A stretch of DNA of 64,000 nt from CAWIHS01 sp963836005 (GTDB taxonomy: Bacteria > Pseudomonadota > Gammaproteobacteria > GRL18), in contig CAWIHS010000005.1 of assembly GCA_963836005.1 (NCBI GenBank), positions 1 to 64,000 on the forward strand, given 5' to 3'. The position numbers were made by a program, and so were the translations under genes. Below the pieces are notes generated by a model that was not told the origin of the DNA, searched no databases, and saw only the letters and a list, made by a program, of their open reading frames with translations. This document shows positions 17,671 through 26,474 of this stretch, one piece after another. The stretch's first letter is position 1. Every line of letters begins with the position of its first letter.

Positions 17671-18312
17671 TTAAGGCTTACGAATCAACTTAATCGTTGG
17701 CATGGAGGGTTTTGCATAGGCAAGCCGAGATAAAAGTGAGGTTAAATGATAACTATCCAGGCTACACACTGCTACAGTTCCTGCCTGTTCAATATCAACA
17801 AAACCATCCTCATGTAAAAATTCGTCTGCAACGTGCACCTGAATGATTTCTCCAATGATCAGCTCAGTTTGATTAATTGAAAGATGATGGTGCTCACGTA
17901 ATTTCATCCCCATTTTAATGCGGCTTTCTTCAACAAACGGTGCTGCAAAATTTTCCAGCCATAGTTCCTGTAACCCAACAGCTTTGAATTCTGATATGTG
18001 TGCTTCATAACGTGCTGATGTTTGGTGTGCCTGTTGATAAATACTTTCATTGATATGATTAATAGTGTAAAACTGAGTATCAAGAATATTTTCCAGTGTA
18101 TGCCTGGCAACAGAATGAGGGCGAATAATCATAGCCAGTAAAGGTGGATGCGAACCGATATGTACCACTGATGAAATAATAGCAAGATTGCTATTACGCT
18201 GATCATCACAGGTACCGATTAAATTCGCACTTTTAAATCCGCTTAGAGAATTGATAAACAGAGCTCTATTACGGCTCTCCAAATTTTCAATATCCTCTGT
18301 ATTAAATAGCAT
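17671..18312 (-). CDS. Flavin reductase-like domain protein
   Basis: 213 residues of the FMN-binding split-barrel/flavin reductase-like group. The FMN contact regions are visible as NSNLAIISSVVHIGSHPPLL and RPHSVARHTLENI, followed by the INHINESIYQQAHQTS helix. Members bind FMN and reduce flavin or act as flavoproteins of unknown substrate. It overlaps no gene but starts only 8 bases after the upstream CbiX-like gene (18320-19144), so both probably form one leftward operon. Confidence 0.8.
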   Translation of the reverse strand: MLFNTEDIENLESRNRALFINSLSGFKSANLIGTCDDQRNSNLAIISSVVHIGSHPPLLAMIIRPHSVARHTLENILDTQFYTINHINESIYQQAHQTSARYEAHISEFKAVGLQELWLENFAAPFVEESRIKMGMKLREHHHLSINQTELIIGEIIQVHVADEFLHEDGFVDIEQAGTVAVCSLDSYHLTSLLSRLAYAKPSMPTIKLIRKP

Positions 18313-18319
18313 TGTTCAG

Positions 18320-19144
18320 TTAAATCCTCTCTTCAAGGCGTTTCTTCAAAATAGTTAAAAACAAAGGATGCTCGGTAATTAATGGGCTGATAGCAATTTG
18401 AAAATCCGGGTATTTTTTCATCACCGAGTCACATATCTCTATAATATCACCGCCTTCACCGGCATGACGCCCGGCCAGAAAGAACATTAGAATAACCAGC
18501 GCAGAGGTTTCACCTCCATCTGCTTTATGTGTCAGCCAGTCCTTGAGTAAAGCACCGTTAAAATCATATTCCCTGTCTTCACGGCGTTCCATAACAGCCT
18601 GTTCTATCTGATAATCAGCTCCGAAATCATCCTGTACTGTTTTAGCAAGATGTTTACGTACTTCAGTGACCCGGGGAACCGGAGAACCATGATCAACCAG
18701 AACAATGTTTTTTAATGGCAGATTATTTTTCCCGGCAGTACTCTGGATGTGCTCGTCAATAATACGGGTCAATAATGTTTCACCCTTAGGCAGAGGATAA
18801 ATCACATTGGCAATATCCAGTTGAAAGTCCCCGAATTGTTGTTTCAGTGTAGCGATTTCATCAGGAACAAAAGAAGTCAGTGCTTTGCTCTTACCAAAAA
18901 ATAGCGGCAAGAGAATAAAATCACGCTGCCCCTGTTCCAGCTGCTGCGACATAAAAGCATGAAAAATCTGTGCGGGTAAATCATTTAGCCGCTCAGCAGG
19001 TATGCGATCCGCGTGTTTTAATGACACAGGATAAACCAGCTGACCAGTTTTCTCACCCAGTTTTTTGGCCAGATGACGTAGCTGCAAAGTTGCTTGCGCT
19101 CGCATTGAGCCGTTATCAGTAAGTAATATGATGGGCTTTATCAT
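18320..19144 (-). CDS. CbiX/sirohydrochlorin chelatase-like protein
   Basis: 274 residues with two chelatase-like halves, as in class II chelatases of the CbiX group. The C-terminal half has the metal-site segment VLVDHGSPVPRVTEVR and a second histidine in FFLAGRHAGEGGDI. In the N-terminal half the corresponding strand is LLTDNGSMRAQA, so the usual active-site His is replaced by Asn. Metal insertion into sirohydrochlorin or a related tetrapyrrole is the likely activity, but the substrate is uncertain. First gene of an operon with the flavin reductase-like gene. Confidence 0.8.
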   Translation of the reverse strand: MIKPIILLTDNGSMRAQATLQLRHLAKKLGEKTGQLVYPVSLKHADRIPAERLNDLPAQIFHAFMSQQLEQGQRDFILLPLFFGKSKALTSFVPDEIATLKQQFGDFQLDIANVIYPLPKGETLLTRIIDEHIQSTAGKNNLPLKNIVLVDHGSPVPRVTEVRKHLAKTVQDDFGADYQIEQAVMERREDREYDFNGALLKDWLTHKADGGETSALVILMFFLAGRHAGEGGDIIEICDSVMKKYPDFQIAISPLITEHPLFLTILKKRLEERI

Positions 19145-19796
19145 TGCATTCCTTAATTCTTAAACTAATTTTTTATCTTGAGTGAATCACACCAGTCTTA
19201 AACGGTCACTAAATAAAGAAGATCAATCTATGATAGGCACTGCTTTAAAAAGTTTTCAACATGGCGAAGTAACATCATATACTAGCAAAATTCATTCTTT
19301 ATATAGAATATATGGTATGCTCGCCAAAATTTGTTTATTTACTGCAATTCAATTCGCCTGAATCTTTGAAGACGATTCGACACGCAGCGCTTATCCCAAT
19401 ATACATGGACAGTCATAACACATTCCCAAACCATCATATCGTCATTTTTCATACCAGGTTTCAGTAATAGTATTCTATGCTGTTCATTTAGCAGCTAAAA
19501 GATTTTTACATCTTCTTCATTTCTCTGCCTATTTATAGATTAGAGCTAAAGGTTCAGCTTTCCTGAAACTTGAGATTGAATCCATCGACTATGACTTTTT
19601 TGAGTTTACTTTTTAAAACAAATAGTTAGTTAAATATTTATACCCTGTTTTAACCTTATCTGAAGATCATACATCTAACTTAATAAATCTGCAATTAAAA
19701 TATTACGTCATAGACAAATAATTAATTATTTTTTATCTATTTGTTTTTAAATGGTTTTTAATTTCATATCTATATTTTTTTATTTTTAATTCATTT
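19145..19796. other. AT-rich intergenic region
   Basis: About 650 bases without a supported gene. It becomes extremely AT-rich before the promoter at 19797. No riboswitch or RNA gene recognised. Confidence 0.5.
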
Positions 19797-19830
19797 TGTC
19801 CTAGACATTTAATTTTTTCTGTTGTATAGT
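19797..19830 (+). promoter_or_regulatory. Promoter of small-protein unit with palindromic operator
   Basis: The palindrome TGTC-CTA-GACA (19797-19807) contains the -35 hexamer TAGACA (19802-19807). A 17-base spacer is followed by TATAGT (19825-19830). Transcription would begin near 19837, about 47 bases before the ATG at 19884. The layout is the same as at the UbiB-like kinase promoter, so a shared regulator is likely (inference). Confidence 0.65.
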
Positions 19831-19883
19831 GTATCCAACAGCTCAGAAATGAGCGCTACTTTCAACTCATCGAGGAGAAATAC

Positions 19884-20049
19884 TATGACAGCTTATGAAG
19901 AAGAAATTTTGCAGACAGGAAATTTTTATGATCTGGTCATGCAGCAGATAGAATCAGAAAGCAAAGAAATATTCACCTCCTATGTAACCGGTGATGACCT
20001 GCATGAAAAAATAAGCAATCCTTTGGTAGAAGGTATTGACGAAGGGTAA
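19884..20049 (+). CDS. Small acidic hypothetical protein
   Basis: 54 residues from the ATG at 19884, preceded by GAGGAGAAA at good spacing. The frame is open further upstream, but that would start before the predicted transcription start. The protein is acidic (many Glu/Asp), has no signal peptide or membrane segment, and ends with LVEGIDEG. I do not recognise a family. Its last codons are the beginning of the 409-bp unit that is tandemly duplicated downstream. It is first in a unit with two copies of an exported small protein and shares their promoter. Confidence 0.7.
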
Positions 20050-20147
20050 AAATAGTTACCTCATAACAATACCTGAATTTTTAAGTATAAATTTCTTTGC
20101 CTGCAGACAGGCAAGAATAACCGAATCAATTAAATTGGAGAAACATC

Positions 20148-20417
20148 ATGACTACATTTAAATCAGTTCTTGCTACAACAGCGGTTATAGCAACTTTTTC
20201 TTTAAGTTCTGCCCATGCAAACGGTTTTTTTACGGTTGGTACAAAACATATGCCACCAACACAGCCTGTGAGTTTTAACTCTGATGCCCACACAGGAACA
20301 ACTTTCTGGGATTACTACAATAATGGTCATACTACTACAGTAGACAAATCCAAAAAGATGATTTCATTTGATGACTCAAACCTGGGAAACCCTTACCTGG
20401 CTCCTTTATATAATTAA
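20148..20417 (+). CDS. Exported small protein, copy 1
   Basis: 89 residues. A clear Sec signal peptide (FKSVLATTAVIATFSLSSA, cleavage after AHA near residue 24) leaves a mature chain of about 65 residues. The mature part is rich in aromatic and polar residues and low in cysteine (none), with TFWDYYNNGHTTT and NPYLAPLYN as notable segments. TTGGAGAAACATC precedes the ATG. I recognise no family. The absence of Cys and of a double-glycine leader argues against a typical bacteriocin. It should end up in the periplasm or outside the cell. Identical in architecture to copy 2, with one amino-acid difference (V versus A). Confidence 0.8.
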   Translation: MTTFKSVLATTAVIATFSLSSAHANGFFTVGTKHMPPTQPVSFNSDAHTGTTFWDYYNNGHTTTVDKSKKMISFDDSNLGNPYLAPLYN

Positions 20418-20556
20418 GATGGTAGATTTACAATTTAAAAGGTATTGACGAAGGGTAAAAATAGTTACCTCATAACAATACCTAAATTTTTAAGTATAAA
20501 TTTCTTTGCCTGCAGACAGGCAAGAATAACCGAATCAATTAAATTGGAGAAACATC

Positions 20557-20826
20557 ATGACTACATTTAAATCAGTTCTTGCTACAACAGCGGTTATAGC
20601 AACTTTTTCTTTAAGTTCTGCCCATGCAAACGGTTTTTTTACGGTTGGCACAAAACATATGCCACCAACACAGCCTGTGAGTTTTAACTCTGATGCCCAC
20701 ACAGGAACAACTTTCTGGGATTACTACAATAATGGTCATACTACTACAGCAGACAAATCCAAAAAGATGATTTCATTTGATGACTCAAACCTGGGAAATC
20801 CTTACTTGGCTCCTTTGTATAATTAA
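20557..20826 (+). CDS. Exported small protein, copy 2
   Basis: 89 residues, identical to copy 1 except for Ala in place of Val in the TTTADKSKK segment; the other nucleotide changes are silent. That bias towards silent change suggests selection on the protein. Same ribosome site and upstream hairpin as copy 1. A strong terminator follows 35 bases after the stop, closing the transcription unit that starts at 19837. Function unknown. Confidence 0.8.
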   Translation: MTTFKSVLATTAVIATFSLSSAHANGFFTVGTKHMPPTQPVSFNSDAHTGTTFWDYYNNGHTTTADKSKKMISFDDSNLGNPYLAPLYN

Positions 20827-20860
20827 GATGGTAGATTTACAATCTAATTTGTATAGAATC

Positions 20861-20898
20861 GTTTAACCGCTTCAATTTTGATAGCGGTTAAACTTTTT
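20861..20898 (+). terminator. Rho-independent terminator
   Basis: A perfect 11-bp stem (GTTTAACCGCT at 20861-20871 and AGCGGTTAAAC at 20883-20893), an 11-base loop, then TTTTT. It ends the small exported-protein unit. Confidence 0.9.
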
Positions 20899-21320
20899 AT
20901 AGTAGTTGTAGATATATTCAATCATGCCAGATAAAATATGCAGATACCAAAAGCAATCCGATAAATTCATTTGAACGATGAAATTAATACTGATGATTTT
21001 AAGGAGTTTTGATAAGTGCTGGTATTTGATAAAACAAGATGTAACAAATTGTTTTGGTATTCCAGGTGGAAAGATAGAACAAACAGAAGAAGCGGTTAGT
21101 GATGGACTGACTCAGCTTTTAATAAACCGAGCTTCCAGAAATGGAAACCGATGGAGCCAAACACCCTTCTATATTTTATACCGGTCAGCAGCTCGATAAG
21201 TTTGTTTGACGAAGCGCAAAGTGCAGGTCACATACAATCGCAATAGATTACATGACTGTGTTTTTGAAATAGTACATGATTAGCATCTATTGATGCATTG
21301 CTATAAACCGTAACAACAAA
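20899..21320. other. Intergenic region, nothing specific seen
   Basis: About 420 bases. A 73-codon open frame at 20978 has no ribosome site or recognisable content. I regard it as chance. Confidence 0.4.
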
Positions 21321-21569
21321 CTAAATTTTCTCAAATTCTTGTTGATATCCGAAGCATATTTTGTAAACATCATCACTCGTATCCTCCGGGGTATATCGCT
21401 TTATACCGGTTTTGGCATTGAATGATCTGATATTAAGTTCAGAAAATGATTCGGCTTTGACAAGCAAAGTCTCCAAATCTTCGTCCTTTTCATATTGTTC
21501 AATCAAGCGAGCTCGCTGTTTCGGTGAAAGAGTAAATTCATCCAGTAATGGGAAATTCGATGTAGTCAT
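21321..21569 (-). CDS. Hypothetical small acidic protein
   Basis: 82 residues, charged and helical in appearance (SPKQRARLIEQYEKDEDLET), with no signal or membrane segment. GAGAGGGTTT precedes the ATG at fair spacing. The family is not recognised. It stands alone, with a possible 33-residue membrane peptide gene 70 bases upstream on the same strand. Confidence 0.6.
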   Translation of the reverse strand: MTTSNFPLLDEFTLSPKQRARLIEQYEKDEDLETLLVKAESFSELNIRSFNAKTGIKRYTPEDTSDDVYKICFGYQQEFEKI

Positions 21570-21639
21570 GGGTTAAACCCTCTCAGTCAATAATTTTCTG
21601 CTAAAGATCCTGTCCACACGGGTAAATCACTTGACAATG

Positions 21640-21741
21640 TTATACCACGGTTGAAAACGCGAAAACTGTAACGGCAAATGCAATAACTAATAAAGTAAAT
21701 GCTAAAATCGAAAGTGTACTTAATGAAGATAGCTTATTCAT
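21640..21741 (-). CDS. Possible 33-residue membrane protein
   Basis: ATG at 21741 opens a 33-codon frame of which nearly all is one hydrophobic helix (SILAFTLLVIAFAVTVFAF), preceded by a short polar N-terminus. AAAGG lies about 11 bases upstream. Single-helix small proteins of this kind are often real, but there is no homology to lean on. Confidence 0.4.
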   Translation of the reverse strand: MNKLSSLSTLSILAFTLLVIAFAVTVFAFSTVV

Positions 21742-21955
21742 ATAGTTATTGCCTTTGTTCTTATTTAATAACAAGATAGCATTGAAAATGGAAACAGGAA
21801 TTAGAACTATGACTCAATTCGTTTAATTTTTTTAAAAATTTTTTCATTTTAGTGCTGTTGTACACGCATTATGATATGACCTGCTGTTGCTGTTTGAGCT
21901 TCAGCTGGTATTTAGATGTAAAAAAACGAAATGAGTAAGAGGTTGAAAGATAAAT

Positions 21956-22328
21956 GTAACTATTCAGCGTATTTTAGATTTATACGTAAGTTCTTGATAT
22001 CAGGTGTTTGCGTATGGCAGATAATTGCTCCTGTATAATCTGCATTCCCTTCATGACCACCATGGATGCTGGAAATGCATGCGAGAGGCAGGAGCCGAAG
22101 TCGTCCCTGCAGGTCAAGTGTATGTGGCATGGATGCCACATTCAAGCCTACGACATACATGGAAGTATAAGTGCCGTGGGAGGCAGGAAGCCGGGAACGA
22201 CCATGGACGTATTTACGGCGTCTTCCGGGCAGGTAATAGCTCCATGCATAACCTGCATTTCCCACATCCATGTGGGTCAGCAAATTCCTGATGCCAAGGA
22301 CGTTTTCAAAATTACGCTGAATAGTTAC
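21956..22328. mobile_element. GTAAC-type MITE, complete copy (373 bp)
   Basis: Terminal inverted repeats GTAACTATTCAGCGTA (left) and TACGCTGAATAGTTAC (right) bound the element. It is flanked by an exact 8-bp direct repeat AGATAAAT (21948-21955 and 22329-22336). Inside are two related ~35-bp modules (around GGCAGATAATTGCTCC and GGCAGGTAATAGCTCC) and no transposase. GTAA ends with 8-bp duplications are typical of IS66-family elements, so IS66-driven mobilisation is the likely mechanism. Confidence 0.85.
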
Positions 22329-22828
22329 AGATAAATAAGAATAATTGATTTCTATAAATTATTGGACCCGTTTGAAAAGTGTCATATCCCAAAGCCGGAA
22401 TTTTTACTTGGTTCAGAATTTCAATAGTTAAAGGCAATCTGTATGACATCTTCGCAATCTGAATTGAATTCATTATAGAGATCACTACCGTTATTTGTGC
22501 ATTTGTAACCATTTCATCTACTGCTTTTTAAAAAAATAATAGTTTATCTAACCTATGCACTATACTTATTATTATTTTCTATTATTATTCATAACTGGTA
22601 TCCATTCGTTTTTAGTTGGACATTTGTTGCACAGGGATGTGCTGCATTTTTAATGATGACAAATCATTAAAAATGCAGCAAAAGAAAAATCACACAGTTT
22701 CTTTTGCGTTCCATAATATAGCCACAATAGCTATTTATGGATGAAAATAAATATGAGTCTCAGTTCTGTGATGAATTATTTAACCTTATTTCGCAAGAGT
22801 TTAAACCAAGTTAACAGTGGAGTGTCAC

Positions 22829-23290
22829 ATGGTTGTAAAGAAAAAAGCCGCAAGCAAAAAAAAAGTTGCCGTTAAAAAGTTTGCTGTAAAAAAAACAGCC
22901 GCAAAAAAAGTCATCAAGAAAAAAGTTGCGGCAAAAAAATCTGTTAGTAAACAAGCTGCCCCGAAATCTGCAGCAGCTATCACGGAAAAATTTTCCAAAT
23001 CTCAAATTATCAATGAAATAGCAGAAAAAACCACTCTCAATAAAAAGGAGGTCGCTGAAGTATTATCTGAACTGGACGTACTGATTGAGCGTCACCTGAA
23101 AAAACGTTCCTGCGGAGAGTTTTTACTCCCGGGACTGCTAAAAATTGTGGCTGTTAAAAAACCCTCGGTTAAAAAACGCAAAGGCAGAAATCCGTTCACC
23201 GGCGAAGAAATGGAGTTCAAAGCCAAACCGGCTAGCAGGATAGTGAAAGTCCGGGCGCTGAAAAAACTTAAGGAAATGGCGCTCAAATAA
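22829..23290 (+). CDS. HU-family DNA-binding protein with H1-like tail
   Basis: About 153 residues from the ATG at 22829, chosen because GGAG lies 6 bases before it. Residues of about 1-50 are a Lys/Ala repeat tail (KKAASKKKVAVKKFAVKK and similar), like the C-terminal tail of histone H1. Residues of about 55-150 are an HU/IHF fold: FSKSQIINEIAEKTTLNKKEV, the core GEFLLPGLLKIVAVKKPSVKKRKGRNP arm, then KPASRIVKVRALKKLKE. The usual role is nucleoid compaction and DNA bending. The H1-like extension is seen in a minority of bacteria. A bidirectional terminator lies downstream. Confidence 0.9.
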   Translation: MVVKKKAASKKKVAVKKFAVKKTAAKKVIKKKVAAKKSVSKQAAPKSAAAITEKFSKSQIINEIAEKTTLNKKEVAEVLSELDVLIERHLKKRSCGEFLLPGLLKIVAVKKPSVKKRKGRNPFTGEEMEFKAKPASRIVKVRALKKLKEMALK

Positions 23291-23483
23291 CTTAAGTTGC
23301 GGGAATAAACTTGCCTGTCTGAAAGGTGATGAGATTCCCGTTCCCGCAGAAAAGACCCTGTTCCTGAATCAGCTGATGGAATTCTCTGATCTCATATCAG
23401 CAAATTATTCTGACTCCCGCTTTATCAAAATCAGTCGGGCAGTCTTTACCTATAATGAAACAGCTGGAGAATATCAACTGTAA
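23291..23483 (+). other. Orphan open frame without a start
   Basis: A frame running from the end of the HU gene to TAA at 23481 reads with normal codon use (for example EIPVPAEKTLFLNQLMEF) but has no ATG, GTG or TTG at a useful place. It may be the tail of a lost gene. Not recognised. Confidence 0.3.
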
Positions 23484-23506
23484 AAAACAGGTATAGACGA
23501 TTTCAG

Positions 23507-23532
23507 AAAGGGAGGCATTCACCTCCCTTTTT
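23507..23532. terminator. Bidirectional terminator
   Basis: A perfect 9-bp stem AAAGGGAGG / CCTCCCTTT with a 6-base loop and T-run on the plus strand (A-run on the other side). It separates the rightward HU gene from the leftward dodecin gene. Confidence 0.85.
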
Positions 23533-23555
23533 GTACCATCAGCGCCATAGCATCG

Positions 23556-23768
23556 CTAACTATCGAGTTTGAAAGACACCTGAATTCGGGAACGGTACTT
23601 GTCAACCTGGCCGTCTTTTATGGTCACGTCGAGTTTCATAATTTCGCCAATTCGGAGATCTCGCAGGCCTTTTCCAGCGCGTTTAATGGCTTTAGCAGTT
23701 GCTTCCTCCCAGGATTTACTGCTGACTCCAACAATCTCGATCACTTTATAAACATTTTCATTTGACAT
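23556..23768 (-). CDS. Dodecin family flavin-binding protein
   Basis: 70 residues, the full length of the family. The sequence VYKVIEIVGVSSKSWEEA carries the typical first strand and the Trp that stacks on flavin, and VDKYRSRIQVSFKLDS is the closing strand. Dodecins form hollow dodecamers that store or buffer riboflavin, FMN or FAD in the cytoplasm. AGGAGAATTCAGA precedes the ATG. It is single-gene and ends at the shared terminator. Confidence 0.9.
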   Translation of the reverse strand: MSNENVYKVIEIVGVSSKSWEEATAKAIKRAGKGLRDLRIGEIMKLDVTIKDGQVDKYRSRIQVSFKLDS

Positions 23769-23780
23769 TCTGAATTCTCC

Positions 23781-24583
23781 TGAATTCTCATCGGTTTAAG
23801 ACCGATAGGTATGAAGAAGCGATCAGGCCTGAGCCTGAACACTAGTCGTTTAGTTAGAAAGACTGGACCGAAGATTATTGCCCAGTCCATTCAGGTGTTA
23901 TTTTTTCCATAAAAGTTCGGGGTTTCTTTAGCATCATCACGCTAAAGCATCACGTTAAATAAACCCACAACAAAGGTCCTTTCCCCTCTACTGGCAACAA
24001 AAACTGAACAGCCATTACCTGGAGAGTGATACTTCAATATTATTGAAGTACAAAAAACGCTTACATTGAAACTACGTGCGTTAAGTTAAGAAACTTAAAT
24101 TTCAGTATAGTAACAATTATTCATGAATCAAGAAATTCCTCAGAAAGTCTGTAAAACATCCCAAAAACGCAGGGTGGGAGCGCTTTCTTAATAATTGATA
24201 GACTGTTTTTCGTTTTGCATTTATCACAACCAATACTTCCCCTGAATAATCAACCTCGAGCTCAGAAAAGTCTGTATTATTGAGAAAAATTCAGTGTGTC
24301 ACGGATAGCAGGTGATTAAAACCGGCATTGGTCGTATCGAACAATTAACTTTATAGAATTAGTCTGCGGTAAAACTACTTCATAGTTTTTCATTTTGCTC
24401 GAGGAACTACGATCTTCCAGGACAGAAAAATATTATCCATAGTCTCAGTTTTTAAAATTTTCTCTTTGATATTTTCATACAGGCGGTTTAGTCAATTTAA
24501 TTCGAGGTTTGATGCTAATATGATCAGAATAATATCTGATATATGACAGTAATTTGCGGAATCTCGGCGTCAATGTAGGCCAT
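23781..24583. other. Long intergenic region, nothing specific seen
   Basis: Nearly 800 bases without a supported gene on either strand and without a clear repeat or RNA structure. Confidence 0.4.
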
Positions 24584-24865
24584 TTAATGTAACTCATGTG
24601 ATAGTATGAGAGTATCGAAATGGAAATGCTCTGCCAATGTATTGTGCAAATGATCGATAATGAAGTTTGTCAACTCAGGGGCTACACCTGAAACTAAAAG
24701 TTGATGGCGGCATGCTTGTAACTGGGCATGTGCACATGATTTTATCGCACCACCTTCATAATTGCAGGTTTCGAGAGTTCCAATAAGTGCCAACAGAAGC
24801 TTATTGTATAATTCTGTTATACCAGCCTCAACTTCGTGGTTTTGAAATTTATATAGTAAATCCAT
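24584..24865 (-). CDS. Hypothetical protein, His-rich C-terminus
   Basis: 93 residues, mostly helical in appearance, with three cysteines and a histidine-rich end (HLHNTLAEHFHFDTLILSHELH is summarised by its His residues at about 76-93). It has no signal peptide. AAGGAAATTAAAAA precedes the ATG. Metal binding is conceivable from the His/Cys content, but there is no family to support it. Confidence 0.55.
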   Translation of the reverse strand: MDLLYKFQNHEVEAGITELYNKLLLALIGTLETCNYEGGAIKSCAHAQLQACRHQLLVSGVAPELTNFIIDHLHNTLAEHFHFDTLILSHELH

Positions 24866-25037
24866 TTTTTAATTTCCTTATTAAAATAAATGTTGTAGAG
24901 CTCAAGCAAACCAGCCACATTTATATTTTCTATGACATCAAGCATTTGAACAGCTCGAGTACCAGCCACTTACAGCAATCTTAAATATTTTCTTTGACAC
25001 GATCACGGGCATTATCTTTCAGTACAATTAATACATT

Positions 25038-25253
25038 TTAACAGCTAAAGCCAAGTAATTTATGATATGCAATGCTATAGCTGATTCCAGTCTCAGCAAA
25101 CAAGTGATTTACCTTGCGACGGATATCATGTTGTTCTTTGAACAGATACTTTATGTTAACGTGCTCTTCCAGTTTAAGTGTGATTTTGTTATCTATTTTG
25201 AATTTTTCTATTCGCCAAACCGCCTTATTTATGTTTTTAATGATCCATTTCAC
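25038..25253 (-). CDS. Hypothetical small basic protein
   Basis: 71 residues, Lys/Ile-rich, with coding-like composition (INKAVWRIEKFKIDNK). The ribosome site is weak (GAAGATGTGAA). An overlapping frame on the other strand is less convincing. No family recognised. Confidence 0.35.
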   Translation of the reverse strand: MKWIIKNINKAVWRIEKFKIDNKITLKLEEHVNIKYLFKEQHDIRRKVNHLFAETGISYSIAYHKLLGFSC

Positions 25254-26298
25254 ATCTTCAATAGCTTACGGAGCAATCAATCGATGAGCTTCGATTGCAG
25301 ATTTGGCAATGCAACTATGCCAGTAAAAACTATGCCAGTATAAGCGTAGCCACAAAACCAGGTATGTTTAAGACCGATTAGATGAAACAGGGTAAATCTG
25401 ACAGGGTAGATAAAATTTAAAAATAAAATTCTAAAAAGAATAGTACTCTAAGGACTGGATATCCATATTTTAGAACAGGGAATGTTCAAATACCTGTTAC
25501 GCCCTCCTTTGCCTCAAATTAAGCCTCTCGATTTTTTGATAATTATCTGAAATATAGAGTTAAATCATCGTTGTCGTAAGACAGAGGAATTGATCATTCT
25601 ATTGTCTGTATAAGAATCCCTGTTAGTACAACAAAGATGACAGAATAAGTTTCTAATGCGATTTTATGGTTATGTTGGCTTAAAAATTAAATTATTAGCT
25701 CTAAAAATACACTAGAAATTTAATAAATTTTGTTTATTTGATATTCAAGTCACAAATAGTTTTCTTTAATCGGTTGCAGATTGTTATACACAATACCTGT
25801 GGATAACTTTGTGGATAAACAATGTAAAAACTTCTCATATCTTGGTATATATAGCTTTATGACACTTTGATTACAAAATAGACACAGAAATACATTAAAA
25901 ATAAATCCATTTAATTCAGTCACATACCGATTGTTTTAAAAATAAAAATAAACTTATATGATTATCCATTTATTTTATAATGTTTTTTTGAAACACAAAT
26001 ACAAATTGTTAAAAAAATGTTCTTTTTAGTAAAAACAGAGCACTTAATTAGAATTTGAGCAGATAAAAACTGTAATTAAGTTTATAAATATCCATTCGTG
26101 CAAGTATTTTCCTTAGTTCATTATAAAAAACAACTTAGTTCTCCTTTTAAGAGAACTGAATCTGCTTGAAACAACAGAAAAGTTAAACATCAAACTTTAC
26201 TCATTTCTTATTATTATGATAAAAATGGTGATATTTGGATGGGGTTTTGAATTGACTAAACTGAACTAGAGGGTTTTCGAAAATTTATGGTTCATCAT
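25254..26298. other. AT-rich non-coding region
   Basis: More than 1 kb without a supported gene. From about 25680 to 26240 it is strikingly AT-rich, with poly-T and poly-A runs. The DnaA-box cluster at 25784-25818 lies at the left part of this stretch. Confidence 0.6.
25784..25818. other. Cluster of three DnaA boxes, possible replication origin
   Basis: TTATACACA (25784-25792) on the plus strand and two copies of TGTGGATAA (25798-25806 and 25810-25818) on the minus strand match the consensus TTATNCACA exactly. They are packed within 35 bases and followed by several hundred AT-rich bases that could serve as an unwinding region. The usual oriC neighbours (dnaA, dnaN, mnmG, rpmH, parAB) are absent, so it could also be a DnaA-titration or reactivation site. 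Confidence 0.45.
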
Positions 26299-26474
26299 CC
26301 TAAAAAAATCAGTTAAACCTACTGCGAGCGTCTAATACACTGAATCTTCAAGACTTTCCAGAACATTTTGAACTCACCCGTAGGGTGGCTACGAATAAGT
26401 TCAAAATAACCTGTAAATTATTGAATCTTCAGCACCTTAATCGCTCTCGCTACGATTGAACTGATTATTTTAGG
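26299..26474. mobile_element. 176-bp fold-back MITE, copy 1
   Basis: The element begins CCTAAAAAAATCAGTT and ends with the near-complement AACTGATTATTTTAGG. An exact 5-bp target duplication ATCAT flanks it (26294-26298 and 26475-26479). Inner sequence is also roughly palindromic, so the whole element can fold back. It is almost identical (about one difference) to the copy at 39084-39259, in opposite orientation. Confidence 0.95.

Larger units (their letters stand above)
20031..20848 (+). repeat. 409-bp tandem duplication
   Basis: Two adjacent units (20031-20439 and 20440-20848) differ at about seven positions. Each holds the end of the upstream ORF (AGGTATTGACGAAGGGTAA), a hairpin TTGCCTG-CAGA-CAGGCAA, a ribosome site and one complete exported-protein gene. 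The high identity points to a recent duplication. Confidence 0.95.

Noticed and set aside
20148..20826. Exported small proteins as bacteriocin precursors
   Set aside because: Signal is of Sec type, no double-glycine motif, no cysteines, and no modification, transport or immunity gene is nearby.
20978..21199. 73-codon open frame after the exported-protein unit
   Set aside because: No ribosome site, no recognisable composition, and it lies past a strong terminator.
25062..25343. 93-codon plus-strand frame opposite the 71-residue ORF
   Set aside because: Composition is less coding-like than the minus-strand frame and no ribosome site precedes it.
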